A stretch of 64,000 bases of DNA from Cellulosimicrobium cellulans (GTDB lineage Bacteria > Actinomycetota > Actinomycetes > Actinomycetales > Cellulomonadaceae), in assembly GCF_006539945.1 (NCBI RefSeq), contig NZ_BJNZ01000009.1, positions 1-64,000 of the forward strand, in the 5' to 3' direction. The translations under genes were made by a program, and so were the position numbers. A model generated the notes under the pieces. It saw only the letters and a program-made list of their open reading frames with translations, was not told where the DNA came from and did not search any database. Below are positions 38,691 to 47,516 of the stretch, in pieces. Each line of letters starts with the position of its first letter. Positions within the stretch are counted from its first letter, which is position 1.

Positions 38691-39884
38691 TCAGCGCGTG
38701 GTCGGGTCCTCGTCGCCCGGGTCACCGAGCAGGTCGGGCTCGACGGGGTGGCCGTGCGCCGGGAGCGTGACACGCATCGTCGCACCGCTGCGCGAGTCCG
38801 CGACCTCGATCCGCCCGCCGTGCAGGTCGATCGCCCACCGGACGATCGCCAGGCCGATGCCGGTCCCGCCCGTGGAGCCGCCCGTCGTCGTGTGCGTGCC
38901 CGTCGCGCTGGCCCGGGCGAAGCGCTCGAAGATGCGCTCGCGGTCCTCCTTCGCGATCCCCGGGCCCTCGTCCACGATCTCGAGCACGACGTCGTCGTCC
39001 ACGGGGTACGCCTCGAGCCGGATCTCGCCTCCCTGGGGAGAGTGCCGGATCGCGTTCTGGAGGAGGTTCGTCACGACCTGGTGCAGGCGCTCGCGGTCCG
39101 CCTCGAGCACGAGGTCGGGCGGCGTGACGTCGACGACGTACCGCAGCTGCTTCCCGGCCTCCACCATCGACACGGCCTCGGCGTTCTCCTCGAGGAAGTC
39201 GCCCACGTCGATCTCGGTGATGTTGAGGGCCGCGGCGCCGGCCTCGATGCGCGACAGGTCCAGGAGGTAGGAGACCAGGCGCGTGAGGCGCTCCGTCTGC
39301 GCCAGGGCCATCTCCATGGTCGCGGGCGTCGGCTGCGTGACGCCGTCGACGACGTTCTCGAGCTGCGCCTGGAGCGCCGCGATGGGCGTCCGCAGCTCGT
39401 GCGAGACGTTCGCGATGAGCTCGCGGCGCACCTGGTCGCTCGTCGCGAGGTCCTCCGCCATGACGTTGAACGCGACGGCGAGCTGCCCCACCTCGTCGCG
39501 GCTCGTCGCCCGCACCCGCCGCGTGTAGTCGCCGTCGGCCATGGCGCGCGCCGCCGCCGTCATCTCGCGCAGCGGCGACGTCATGCCCCGCGCGAGGAGC
39601 TGGGTGAGCAGCAGCGACAGGACGATCGCGAGCGGGAACGTGCGCGACGGCCCGAGCTGGTTCTGGAGCCCGATCCACGTGATGAGGACCGCGAGCGTGA
39701 CGGTCGCGGCCACGAGGACGCCGAGCTTGATCTTCAGCGAGCGGAACGAGTCGAGCGGCCGGACGTCGGGCAGGTGGGGGCGGATCGTGTGCGCACGGTG
39801 CACGCCGTTCCGCGCCGGAGCGCCCGTCGACCCGCCCGGGCCCCGGCCCGTGCCGTCGGCCGGGTCGGCAGGGGAGGAGGTCAT
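38691..39884 (-). CDS. Sensor histidine kinase
   Basis: A 397-residue membrane kinase. Two membrane helices lie at about 52-74 and 83-99 with a very short loop between them, so the sensory input is probably within the membrane or cytoplasm. HAMP follows (about 100-150), then the phosphoacceptor box ANVSHELRTPIAAL with H162, N box NLLQNAIRHSP and G boxes DEGPGIA and GGTGIGLAIVRWA. It is most like BaeS/CseC-type kinases. It overlaps the response regulator stop by four bases (ATGA). Its stimulus is unknown. Confidence 0.9.
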   Translation of the reverse strand: MTSSPADPADGTGRGPGGSTGAPARNGVHRAHTIRPHLPDVRPLDSFRSLKIKLGVLVAATVTLAVLITWIGLQNQLGPSRTFPLAIVLSLLLTQLLARGMTSPLREMTAAARAMADGDYTRRVRATSRDEVGQLAVAFNVMAEDLATSDQVRRELIANVSHELRTPIAALQAQLENVVDGVTQPTPATMEMALAQTERLTRLVSYLLDLSRIEAGAAALNITEIDVGDFLEENAEAVSMVEAGKQLRYVVDVTPPDLVLEADRERLHQVVTNLLQNAIRHSPQGGEIRLEAYPVDDDVVLEIVDEGPGIAKEDRERIFERFARASATGTHTTTGGSTGGTGIGLAIVRWAIDLHGGRIEVADSRSGATMRVTLPAHGHPVEPDLLGDPGDEDPTTR

Positions 39885-40684
39885 CCGGCGGGCGGCTCGA
39901 ACGCGTAGCCGACGCCGTGCACCGTGCGGATGAGGTCGGCACCGAGCTTGCGGCGCAGCGCCTTGATGTGCGAGTCGACGGTGCGCGTCCCGCTCGCGTC
40001 CGCCCAGTCCCACACCTCCGCGAGGAGGCGCTCGCGCGTGAGCACGGTCTTGGGCGAGCTCGCCAGCATGACGAGGAGCTCGAACTCGGTGGGCGTGAGG
40101 TGGACCTCCTCGCCCGCGCGGTAGACCCGGCGCTGGGCCTTGTCGATGGTCACGTCGCCGACCGTCATGGGCGGGTCGGTCGGGGCAGCGCTCGCGGCCT
40201 GCGTGGCGCGGTCGACGCGGCGCAGCAGCGCCTTGATGCGCGCGACGAGCTCGCGCATCGAGAAGGGCTTCGTCATGTAGTCGTCCGCGCCGACGCCGAG
40301 CCCGATGAGCATGTCGGTCTCGTCGTCGCGCGCGGTGAGCATGAGGATCGGCACGGGCTGCTCGGCCTGGATGCGCCGGGTCACCTCGAGGCCGTCGATG
40401 CCGGGCAGCATGACGTCGAGCACGATGACGTCCGGGCGCAGCCGCGTCGCGGCGTCGACGCCGGAGAGCCCGTCGCGCGCGACCTCGACGCGCCAGCCCT
40501 CCGCGCTCAGTCGCTGGGCGATCGCGGTCGCGATGGCCGGCTCGTCCTCGACGACGAGGACGGTCGCCGTCTGCTGCGGCGTGCCGCCGGCCAGAGGTGC
40601 CGTCGTGGGCACGGGCCCGCGGCCCGGGACGGGACCGGCGCCCGCGCCGGTCGGTGATGCGCTCGCTGCCCTCGGATCTGCCAT
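39881..40684 (-). CDS. OmpR-family response regulator
   Basis: A 267-residue response regulator with a 40-residue Pro/Ala/Gly-rich N-terminal tail, a receiver with D90 (IVLDVMLPGIDG) and the switch region LMLTARDDETD, KPF, and a winged-helix output domain (MTVGDVTIDKAQRRVYRAG, ending IRTVHGVGYAFEP). The downstream kinase is translationally coupled. The family is of the BaeR/CseB/MtrA type, but it is distinct from MtrA at 6516. Target genes cannot be told from sequence. Confidence 0.92.
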   Translation of the reverse strand: MADPRAASASPTGAGAGPVPGRGPVPTTAPLAGGTPQQTATVLVVEDEPAIATAIAQRLSAEGWRVEVARDGLSGVDAATRLRPDVIVLDVMLPGIDGLEVTRRIQAEQPVPILMLTARDDETDMLIGLGVGADDYMTKPFSMRELVARIKALLRRVDRATQAASAAPTDPPMTVGDVTIDKAQRRVYRAGEEVHLTPTEFELLVMLASSPKTVLTRERLLAEVWDWADASGTRTVDSHIKALRRKLGADLIRTVHGVGYAFEPPAG

Positions 40685-40822
40685 GGGATACAGCGTGGCA
40701 CACGTCGGCCCAGGTCGGCCGGATTTCGCCGTCGCCCGGCACCTGGGCGCCGCACGGCCGGGCGGCCCGGCGGGAGCGGGCGCTAGCATCGTCGGCACGA
40801 TGAAGAGCACCTCCCGATATCG

Positions 40823-42211
40823 GTGGAGCACCTCGTGGTAGGCGACTGGGTCATGGTCGCGCTCGGGGTGCTCCTCACCGCAGGCACCGCCGTCTTCGTG
40901 GCCAGCGAGTTCTCCCTGGTCACCCTCGACCCCGCCGTCCTCCCCGCGGGCGACGACCCCGACCAGGAGGGCGACAGACGCGGCTCCCCGCCGTCGGGCC
41001 GGAAGGCCCGTGCCGACCGCCGCGACCGCAGCGTCCGGGCCGGTCTCAAGCACCTGTCGACCGAGCTGTCGTCCGCGCAGGTCGGCATCACGCTGACGAC
41101 GATCCTCCTCGGCTACACGGCGCAGCCCGCGCTGCTCTCGCTGTTCGGCGCCGGGCTGGGCGCCACGGCGCTCGGGCAGGCGGCGTCCGCCGTCCTCGCC
41201 GGCGTCCTCGCCCTCCTCGTCGTGAACTTCGTCTCGATGCTCTTCGGTGAGCTCATCCCCAAGAACTTCGCCCTGAGCGCGCCCTACGCGACGGCCCGGC
41301 AGGTCGTGCCCGTGCAGCGCCAGTTCACCAAGCTGTTCCGGCCGGTGATCGCCGTGCTCAACGGGTCGGCGAACGCGATCCTGCGGCGCGTCGGCGTCGA
41401 GCCGCGCGAGGAGCTGTCGGGCGCCCGCTCGGCCTCGGAGCTCGCCGCGCTCGTGCGCCGCTCCGCCCAGGAGGGCACGCTGGACGTGTCCGTCGCGACG
41501 CTCCTCACCAACTCCATCGAGCTGGACGAGCTGAGTGCCGTCGACGTCATGACGGACCGGATGCGGATGGTCGTGGTCGACCGTGACGCGACGGCCGCGG
41601 ACGTCGTCGACGCCGCTCGGCGGACCGGGCACTCCCGGTTCCCCGTCATCGGCGAGGACCGGGACGACGTCGTCGGTCTCGTCCACCTGCGCCGCGCCGT
41701 CGCCGTCCCGTACGACCGGCGCGAGGAGGTCCCGGCGGCGGCGCTCATGGTCGAGGCGCCCCGGGTCCCCGAGACCGTGCGCCTCGGCCCGCTGCTCGTC
41801 GAGCTGCGCGGGTTCGGGCTCCAGATGGCGGTCGTCGTCGACGAGTACGGCGGCACCTCCGGCGTCGTGACGCTCGAGGACGTCGTGGAGGAGCTCGTGG
41901 GCGACGTGGCGGACGAGCACGACCCCCGCCGCTCCGGCGCGGCCCGGCGTGCTGACGGCTCCTGGCTGGTCCCCGGCGTCATGCGGCCCGACGAGCTCAC
42001 CGAGGTCACCGGCCTCCGGGTGCCCGAGGACGGTGCGTACGAGACGCTCGGCGGCCTCGTCATGGCGCGGCTCGGGCGCGTGCCGGAGCCCGGCGACGAG
42101 GTCGTCGCGGGTGACGCGCGCGACCGCGTCGTGCTGCGCGTGGAGGCCATGGAGGGGCGGCGGGTCGAGCGGCTCTCGGTCCGCGCGACCCCCGTGGAGG
42201 TGGAGTCGTGA
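40823..42211 (+). CDS. CNNM/CBS-domain transporter-like protein (hemolysin family, first)
   Basis: A 462-residue CorC/HlyC-type protein. The N-terminal CNNM transmembrane domain (about 1-165) is followed by tandem CBS domains (about 185-310) with DVMTDRMRMVVVDRDATAADVV, and by a C-terminal CorC_HlyC domain (about 370-455). Such proteins are magnesium/cobalt efflux-like transporters; the hemolysin name is historical. The GTG at 40823 starts in an untranslated 138-bp gap divergent from the response regulator. A GTG-GTA pair just downstream also allows a start a few codons later. Confidence 0.88.
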   Translation: MEHLVVGDWVMVALGVLLTAGTAVFVASEFSLVTLDPAVLPAGDDPDQEGDRRGSPPSGRKARADRRDRSVRAGLKHLSTELSSAQVGITLTTILLGYTAQPALLSLFGAGLGATALGQAASAVLAGVLALLVVNFVSMLFGELIPKNFALSAPYATARQVVPVQRQFTKLFRPVIAVLNGSANAILRRVGVEPREELSGARSASELAALVRRSAQEGTLDVSVATLLTNSIELDELSAVDVMTDRMRMVVVDRDATAADVVDAARRTGHSRFPVIGEDRDDVVGLVHLRRAVAVPYDRREEVPAAALMVEAPRVPETVRLGPLLVELRGFGLQMAVVVDEYGGTSGVVTLEDVVEELVGDVADEHDPRRSGAARRADGSWLVPGVMRPDELTEVTGLRVPEDGAYETLGGLVMARLGRVPEPGDEVVAGDARDRVVLRVEAMEGRRVERLSVRATPVEVES

Positions 42212-43251
42212 GCTCGACCACCGCCCTCCTCGTCGCCGTCCTCCTGCTCGCGGGGAACGCGTTCTTCGTCGGCGCCGAGTTCGCGGTCATCTCCGCGCGC
42301 CGCTCGGCGATCGAGCCGCTCGCCGCGCAGGGGAACCGCCGGGCGCAGACCGTCCTGTGGGCGATGGAGAACGTGTCCCTCATGCTCGCGTGCGCCCAGC
42401 TCGGCGTGACGGTCTGCTCCACGGGCCTCGGCGTCGTCGCGGAGCCCGCGCTCGCGCACCTCATCGAGGACCCGCTGCACGCCCTCGGCGTGAGCACGTC
42501 GCTCGCGCACCCGATCGCGTTCGTCGTCGCCCTCGCGATCGTCGTCTACCTGCACGTGGTGCTGGGCGAGATGGTCCCCAAGAACCTCGCCGTCGCGGGG
42601 CCGGAGACGGCGGTCATGTGGTTCGGGCCCCCGCTCGTGTGGATCGGGCGGGTGCTCCGGCCGGTCATCGTCGCGCTCAACTGGCTCGCGAACCACGCCG
42701 TCCGGGCCACGGGCGTCGAGCCCAAGGACGAGGTCGCCTCGGCGTTCACCGCGGAGGAGGTCCAGTCGATCGTCGAGCACTCCCAGGCGGAGGGCGTGCT
42801 CCGGGACGAGCAGGGCCTGCTCTCGGGGGCGATCGAGTTCTCCGAGCGCACCGCGCAGGACGTCATGGTCCCGGTCGCCGACCTCGTCACGGTCACCGAG
42901 GGCTGCACGCCCGAGGAGGTCGAGCGGCTCGTCGCCAAGACCGGGTTCTCGCGGTTCGCCGTCGCCGACGCCTCGGGCGAGCTCGTGGGATACCTCCACG
43001 TCAAGGACGTGCTGTACGCGGACGAGGCGACGCGCGGTGCGCCGGTCCCGTCCTGGCGCGTGCGGGCGCTCGCGACCGCCGCGCCGGGCGACGAGGTCGA
43101 GGATGCGCTCCGGGCGATGCAGCGCTCAGGCGCGCACCTGGCGCGCGTCGACGCGCCCGAGGGCGGCGGCGCCCTCGGCGTCGTGTTCCTCGAGGACATC
43201 CTCGAGGAGCTCGTGGGGGAGGTGCGCGACGCCATGCAGCGTCGTCACTGA
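42208..43251 (+). CDS. CNNM/CBS-domain transporter-like protein (hemolysin family, second)
   Basis: A 347-residue paralogue of the preceding gene with the same CNNM membrane domain (about 1-180) and CBS pair (about 205-325), but without the C-terminal CorC_HlyC domain. GTG overlaps the first gene's stop by four bases, so they are co-translated and may form a heteromeric transporter. The CNNM family is associated with metal-ion export or magnesium homeostasis. Confidence 0.88.
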   Translation: MSSTTALLVAVLLLAGNAFFVGAEFAVISARRSAIEPLAAQGNRRAQTVLWAMENVSLMLACAQLGVTVCSTGLGVVAEPALAHLIEDPLHALGVSTSLAHPIAFVVALAIVVYLHVVLGEMVPKNLAVAGPETAVMWFGPPLVWIGRVLRPVIVALNWLANHAVRATGVEPKDEVASAFTAEEVQSIVEHSQAEGVLRDEQGLLSGAIEFSERTAQDVMVPVADLVTVTEGCTPEEVERLVAKTGFSRFAVADASGELVGYLHVKDVLYADEATRGAPVPSWRVRALATAAPGDEVEDALRAMQRSGAHLARVDAPEGGGALGVVFLEDILEELVGEVRDAMQRRH

Positions 43252-43309
43252 CGAGCTCCGTCGCACCCGGCACCGGCCCTGAGCAGGGGACTTGGCATCG
43301 TCGGAGTGC

Positions 43310-43328
43310 TTCGTTACTGTTCCGTGAT
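43310..43328 (-). promoter_or_regulatory. Candidate MtrA box upstream of VanY-like gene
   Basis: On the minus strand the sequence is ATCACGGA-ACA-GTAACGAA: two loosely repeated 8-mers separated by 3 bp, the 11-bp direct-repeat form described for MtrA sites in corynebacteria. It lies 55 bp ahead of a peptidoglycan peptidase gene, a typical MtrA target. The match is loose. Confidence 0.45.
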
Positions 43329-43383
43329 TGATCGGTCGTCGGTGGCCCGAGAGCCACCCCGAAGGGTGAGAGGCAGGTGGCGG

Positions 43384-44193
43384 GTGGAGTCGCAGCAGAC
43401 CGGCGCACCCGCCCTCGAGTCCCGACGGGCACGGCGCGAGGCCGAGCAGGGCTCCCGTCGTCGTCGCCCCCAGGCGCAGGTCTCCAGCCAGCACCGCTGG
43501 ATGCCGCGCATCGCCGTCCTCGGGACGCTCGCCGCCGCGACGATCGCGATGCCCCTCTCCGCCGGCGCGGACGACGGGCTCGGCACGGGATCGCCCTTCG
43601 AACCCGACACGCGCCCGCTCGGCCCCAGCGCGCTCGACCTCGCGACCGCCGGGTCGACGGCCCCCGCGGTCTCCCAGAGCGTCGCGGCCGCGCCCCGCGT
43701 CGAGGTGCGGCGCGAGGCCGCCTCCCGGTCCGCCGCGCGCGACCCGCTCCCCGGCTGCGACCCCACGGTCCGCCCCGCGGGAACCAACGGGAAGCTCGAC
43801 GAGCACGCGCTGTGCGAGCTCTGGCAGGCCGGCGAGCACCTGCGTCCCGACGCGGCCGTCTCGCTCTCGGCCATGAACGAGGCCTTCCGGGCGACGTTCG
43901 GCCGCGACCTGTGCCTCGTCTCGTCGTACCGCACGCTCTCGACGCAGGTCTCGCTCAAGTCCTCCCGCGGCGCGTTCGCCGCACCTCCCGGCTGGTCCAT
44001 GCACGGGTGGGGCCTCGCGATCGACCTCTGCTCGGTCGAGACCGGCTCGCGCGAGGTCTACGCGTGGATCAACCAGAACGGCGCCACCTACGGCTGGGCC
44101 AACCCCGCCTGGGCCAAGCGCGGCGGCAGCGGCGCCTACGAGCCGTGGCACTTCGAGTTCGTCCAGGGCGTCGAGGAGATCCAGAGCTCCTGA
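43384..44193 (+). CDS. VanY-type D-alanyl-D-alanine carboxypeptidase-like protein
   Basis: A 269-residue peptidase of the peptidase_M15 (VanY) family that trims cell-wall peptides. A basic N-terminus with a single membrane helix (about 41-59; PRIAVLGTLAAATIAM) anchors or secretes it, and a linker leads to the M15 domain (about 135-265). Zinc-site motifs are SMHGWGLAID (His and Asp) and PWHFEFV (His); YAWINQNGATYGW is conserved. The GTG at 43384 follows AGGCAGG. Whether it uses D-Ala-D-Ala or another wall peptide is not shown. Confidence 0.88.
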   Translation: MESQQTGAPALESRRARREAEQGSRRRRPQAQVSSQHRWMPRIAVLGTLAAATIAMPLSAGADDGLGTGSPFEPDTRPLGPSALDLATAGSTAPAVSQSVAAAPRVEVRREAASRSAARDPLPGCDPTVRPAGTNGKLDEHALCELWQAGEHLRPDAAVSLSAMNEAFRATFGRDLCLVSSYRTLSTQVSLKSSRGAFAAPPGWSMHGWGLAIDLCSVETGSREVYAWINQNGATYGWANPAWAKRGGSGAYEPWHFEFVQGVEEIQSS

Positions 44194-44245
44194 CGCACGG
44201 CCCGTCGCCCTCCGCCGCGGCCCTCGCCGCCGTATCGTCGGAACC

Positions 44246-44809
44246 GTGGCCGACCTGCTCCTCGCCGCGGTGGTCCTGCGCCGTCCCGAGCACGCGCTCG
44301 CCGCGCAGGTGCTGAGCCTCGCGCTCTCCGGCCTCGTCCGGGTGGAGCCGACGGCGCCCGGGTCGCCCCCGGCGCTCGTCCTCCTTGACCCCGAGCCCGC
44401 CTCCGCGCGCGACCGCGCCGCCCTCCTCGCGGTGTTCGGCGACGACGCCGAGCGGGGAGCGCGCGTGGTGCTCGACCCCGCCGACGACCGCCTGCGTGCC
44501 CGGGTGCGCGCGGCCGCGCGCGACGTCGTGCGGGGCGCGCGCCGCGACGGCTACCTCGAGCCCGGACGGGCGCGCCGCCTCACGGAGAAGGGCGATGCCG
44601 TGCGGGCCGAGCTCGTGGCGCTGGAGGACGCGGTCGAGCGGGAGGTCGCGGACGCCCGCGCGCACGACCACGCACGCGAGCACGTCTCGTCCGGCGCGCT
44701 CCCGTGGGCCGTGCTGTTCGGGCACGAGCCCGGGTGGGTGCCGGTCGACCGCCGGACGGTCCGGTTCGACGTCGCCGCCGTCTGCGCGGCGGCCGACTCG
44801 GTGCGCTGA
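44246..44809 (+). CDS. Soluble protein resembling the C-terminal part of DUF2207
   Basis: A 187-residue protein with helix pairs and the ending SSGALPWAVLFGHEPGW. This strongly resembles the cytoplasmic end of DUF2207/YciQ membrane proteins, whose last conserved block is LPYAxxFGxxxxW. The usual N-terminal extracytoplasmic domain and membrane segments are absent. The first 75 residues contain a winged-helix-like run (AAQVLSLALSGLVRVEP). Its role is unknown. The GTG at 44246 follows the VanY gene by 52 bases. Confidence 0.6.
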   Translation: MADLLLAAVVLRRPEHALAAQVLSLALSGLVRVEPTAPGSPPALVLLDPEPASARDRAALLAVFGDDAERGARVVLDPADDRLRARVRAAARDVVRGARRDGYLEPGRARRLTEKGDAVRAELVALEDAVEREVADARAHDHAREHVSSGALPWAVLFGHEPGWVPVDRRTVRFDVAAVCAAADSVR

Positions 44810-44877
44810 CCGCATTCGTACCCCGCTCCCGAGGCACGACCACGCGCCCGGGGCGGTGGCCGTGGACGGCAGCGGGC

Positions 44878-45510
44878 CTACGGGCCGGAGAGCCGTTCGT
44901 TGTGCCCGAAGTCCTGGAGGAACCGCGGCCCCGACGCAGCGAGCTCGGCCTCGAACTCCTCGCGCCACGAGCCGTAGGGCCGGTTCGCCAGCGCGTCGTT
45001 GGAGAAGCGCGGGTCGTCGGTGAGCTCGGTGACGCAGAAGGCGGGGATCTGCAGGTCCGTGACCGGTCCGGTCCGCTCGCACTCCGCGACGACGAGCGGG
45101 TGGTTCGCCCCGCCGAACACGTCGACGACCCAGCCGTCCGCGCCGACCCACACCGAGTACCGCGTCTTGACGACGCGCGCACCGCCGCGCCGGATCATCT
45201 GCACGCCCACCGCGACGTCGACCTCGCGCTCCGCCTCGTACCGCGTGCCACCTGCCATGGGCCCCTTCACGGTGAGCGTGCACAGATCGACGGCGGGCGC
45301 GAACCGGTCGAGCAGGCGCACGGGGTCCGTCTCCGCGTCCATCGTCGCGTCGACCGTCGGCACCTTGGCGCGCAGCCGCAGCGCGTAGCCCTCGTCCGCC
45401 AGGTAGTAGCTCTGCACGATGAGCGCCGGTGCGTCGCGCAGGTCCTCGGGCAGGTCGCGCACGAAGAACCGGCGCTCGAACTCGAAGTCCCCGTAGCCGC
45501 CGTCGGTCAT
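44878..45510 (-). CDS. CYTH-domain (triphosphate tunnel) protein
   Basis: A 210-residue CYTH-fold protein. The N-terminal triphosphate motif is EFERR at residues about 10-14 (usually ExExK), followed by ALRLRAK and YEAEREVDV, WVVDVFGG and VVAECER, which supply the basic and acidic tunnel residues. Family members are adenylate cyclases, thiamine triphosphatases or inorganic triphosphatases; the substrate cannot be told here. The ATG at 45510 fits the family N-terminus. It lies on the same strand as the tRNA-Arg gene but beyond the tRNA terminator. Confidence 0.84.
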   Translation of the reverse strand: MTDGGYGDFEFERRFFVRDLPEDLRDAPALIVQSYYLADEGYALRLRAKVPTVDATMDAETDPVRLLDRFAPAVDLCTLTVKGPMAGGTRYEAEREVDVAVGVQMIRRGGARVVKTRYSVWVGADGWVVDVFGGANHPLVVAECERTGPVTDLQIPAFCVTELTDDPRFSNDALANRPYGSWREEFEAELAASGPRFLQDFGHNERLSGP

Positions 45511-45559
45511 GGCCCCACCGTAGCGGGACGACGGGAGGCGGACGGGCCCGGGGACGAGG

Positions 45560-45591
45560 CGAGCCCGGCCGCCGGAGGCGGGCCGGGCTCG
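45560..45591 (-). terminator. Hairpin terminator of tRNA-Arg
   Basis: An 11-bp GC-rich stem (arms 45560-45570 and 45581-45591, GAGCCCGGCC/GGCCGGGCTC) lies 17 bases downstream of the tRNA on its own strand, between it and the CYTH gene. Confidence 0.55.
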
Positions 45592-45607
45592 TCGGAGCGG
45601 AGCAGGG

Positions 45608-45680
45608 TGCCCTCGATAGGATTCGAACCTACGACCTTCTGCTCCGGAGGCAGACGCTCTATCCACTGAGCTACGAGGGC
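45608..45680 (-). tRNA. tRNA-Arg (anticodon CCG)
   Basis: Read on the minus strand, the 73-nt sequence begins GCCCTCGTAGCTCAGTGGAT and ends CGAGGGCA, forming a perfect 7-bp acceptor stem. The anticodon loop reads CT-CCG-GA between paired TCTGC and GCAGA, giving anticodon CCG for CGG codons. The T loop GGTTCGAATCC is standard. CCA is not encoded. argS starts 151 bp away in the opposite direction. Confidence 0.95.
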
Positions 45681-45830
45681 GAGCGCCGACGGTGTCCGCC
45701 GACGCGATGCACGAGACTACCAGCACGTCCGGGGTGCGTGGGTCCGACGTCGTCCCGGCGCTCCGGGCACCCCGCAGCCGTGCGCGAAATGCCGCGACGG
45801 AGGGTGCGCGCACCTCGGTAGAATCGCCCG

Positions 45831-47516
45831 GTGACCCCCGACGAGCTCTCCGAAGCGCTGAGCGCTGCCCTGGCCGCCGCCGTCGCCGACGGCACCCTCG
45901 CCCTGGACCCCACCGCGGTCCCCGAGCGCGTCCACGTGGAGCGACCCCGCCAGCGCGAGCACGGCGACTGGGCCACGAACGTCGCGCTCCAGCTCGCCAA
46001 GAAGGCGGGCACGACGCCGCGGGCCCTCGCCGAGGACCTCGCGACGCGGCTCGCGGCGACCCCGGGCGTCAAGGCCGTGGACGTCGCCGGCCCGGGCTTC
46101 CTCAACATCACGCTCGACGCGGCCGCGGCGGGCGAGCTCGCGCGCACGATCGTCGAGGCCGGTCCGGCGTACGGGCGCGGCGGCTCCGAGGCGGGCACGA
46201 AGGTCAACCTCGAGTTCGTCTCCGCGAACCCGACCGGGCCCATCCACATCGGCGGCGTCCGCTGGGCCGCCGTCGGCGACTCGCTCGCGCGCGTGCTCGA
46301 GGCGAGCGGCGCCGACGTGACGCGCGAGTACTACTTCAACGACCACGGCGCGCAGATCGACCGCTTCGCGCGCTCGCTCCTCGCGCGCGCCCGCGGCCTG
46401 GAGGCGCCCGAGGACGGGTACGGCGGCGAGTACATCAGCGAGATCGCGGACGCGGTCATCGCGGACGCGGTCGCCGCCGGCGACCCCGACCCGCGCACGC
46501 TCCCGGACGCCGAGGCGCAGGAGGTTTTCCGGGCGCGCGGCGTCGAGCGCATGTTCGGCGAGATCAAGGCGTCGCTGCACGACTTCGGCGTCGACTTCGA
46601 CGTGTACTTCCACGAGGACTCCCTGCACGAGTCGGGTGCCGTGGAGCGTGCCGTCGAGCGCCTGCGCGAGTCGGGCCACATGTTCGAGCAGGACGGCGCG
46701 ACGTGGCTGCGCACGACCGACTTCGGCGACGACAAGGACCGCGTCGTCATCAAGTCGGACGGCGACGCCGCGTACATCGCGGGCGACATCGCGTACTACC
46801 TCGACAAGCGCGAGCGCGGCTTCGACGAGGTCATCATCATGCTCGGCGCCGACCACCACGGGTACGTGGGCCGCATGATGGCGGTGTGCGCCGCGTTCGG
46901 CGACACCCCGGGGAAGAACCTCCAGCTCCTCATCGGGCAGATGGTCAACCTCGTCAAGGACGGGCACCCCGTGCGCATGTCGAAGCGCGCCGGGACCGTC
47001 GTGACGCTCGAGGACCTCGTGGACGCCGTCGGCGTCGACGCCGCGCGCTACTCGCTCGCGCGCTCGTCGGCGGACCAGAACATCGACCTCGACCTCGACC
47101 TGCTCGCGCGGGCGACGAACGAGAACCCCGTCTACTACGTGCAGTACGCGCACTCGCGCACGGCCGCGGTGGACCGCAACGCGGCCGACCGCGGCGTCGC
47201 GCGCGCCGACGGGTTCGAGCCCGCGCTGCTCGACCACCCGAGCGAGGCCGCGCTCATCGGGCGTCTGACCGAGTTCCCGCGCATCGTGGCCCAGGCCGCG
47301 GAGCTGCGCGAGCCGCACCGCGTCGCGCGCTACCTCGAGGCGCTCGCGGGCGACTACCACACCTGGTACCAGCAGAAGTCCCAGCGCGTCCTGCCCTACC
47401 CGGACGAGGAGGTCACGGACACGCACCGCACGCGCCTGTGGCTCAACGACGCGGTGCGCCAGGTCCTCGCCAACGGCCTCGGCCTGCTCGGCGTCTCCGC
47501 GCCGGAGCGCATGTGA
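45831..47516 (+). CDS. argS: Arginyl-tRNA synthetase
   Basis: A 561-residue class I synthetase that charges tRNA-Arg. The Add1 N-terminal domain (residues 1-100) precedes the HIGH box, here [11 protein letters not shown], and the KMSKS-like loop is VRMSKRAGT. Residues near 450-561 form the anticodon-binding helices. It is divergent from the tRNA-Arg(CCG) gene in a 150-bp gap, an evocative pairing. The lysA GTG overlaps the argS stop by four bases, coupling the two. Confidence 0.97.
   Translation: MTPDELSEALSAALAAAVADGTLALDPTAVPERVHVERPRQREHGDWATNVALQLAKKAGTTPRALAEDLATRLAATPGVKAVDVAGPGFLNITLDAAAAGELARTIVEAGPAYGRGGSEAGTKVNLEFVSANPTGPIHIGGVRWAAVGDSLARVLEASGADVTREYYFNDHGAQIDRFARSLLARARGLEAPEDGYGGEYISEIADAVIADAVAAGDPDPRTLPDAEAQEVFRARGVERMFGEIKASLHDFGVDFDVYFHEDSLHESGAVERAVERLRESGHMFEQDGATWLRTTDFGDDKDRVVIKSDGDAAYIAGDIAYYLDKRERGFDEVIIMLGADHHGYVGRMMAVCAAFGDTPGKNLQLLIGQMVNLVKDGHPVRMSKRAGTVVTLEDLVDAVGVDAARYSLARSSADQNIDLDLDLLARATNENPVYYVQYAHSRTAAVDRNAADRGVARADGFEPALLDHPSEAALIGRLTEFPRIVAQAAELREPHRVARYLEALAGDYHTWYQQKSQRVLPYPDEEVTDTHRTRLWLNDAVRQVLANGLGLLGVSAPERM

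Noticed and set aside
43252-43383. ydaO/c-di-AMP riboswitch ahead of the VanY-type gene
   Set aside because: The leader lacks the conserved ydaO core and is too short; only a loose MtrA-like repeat was seen.
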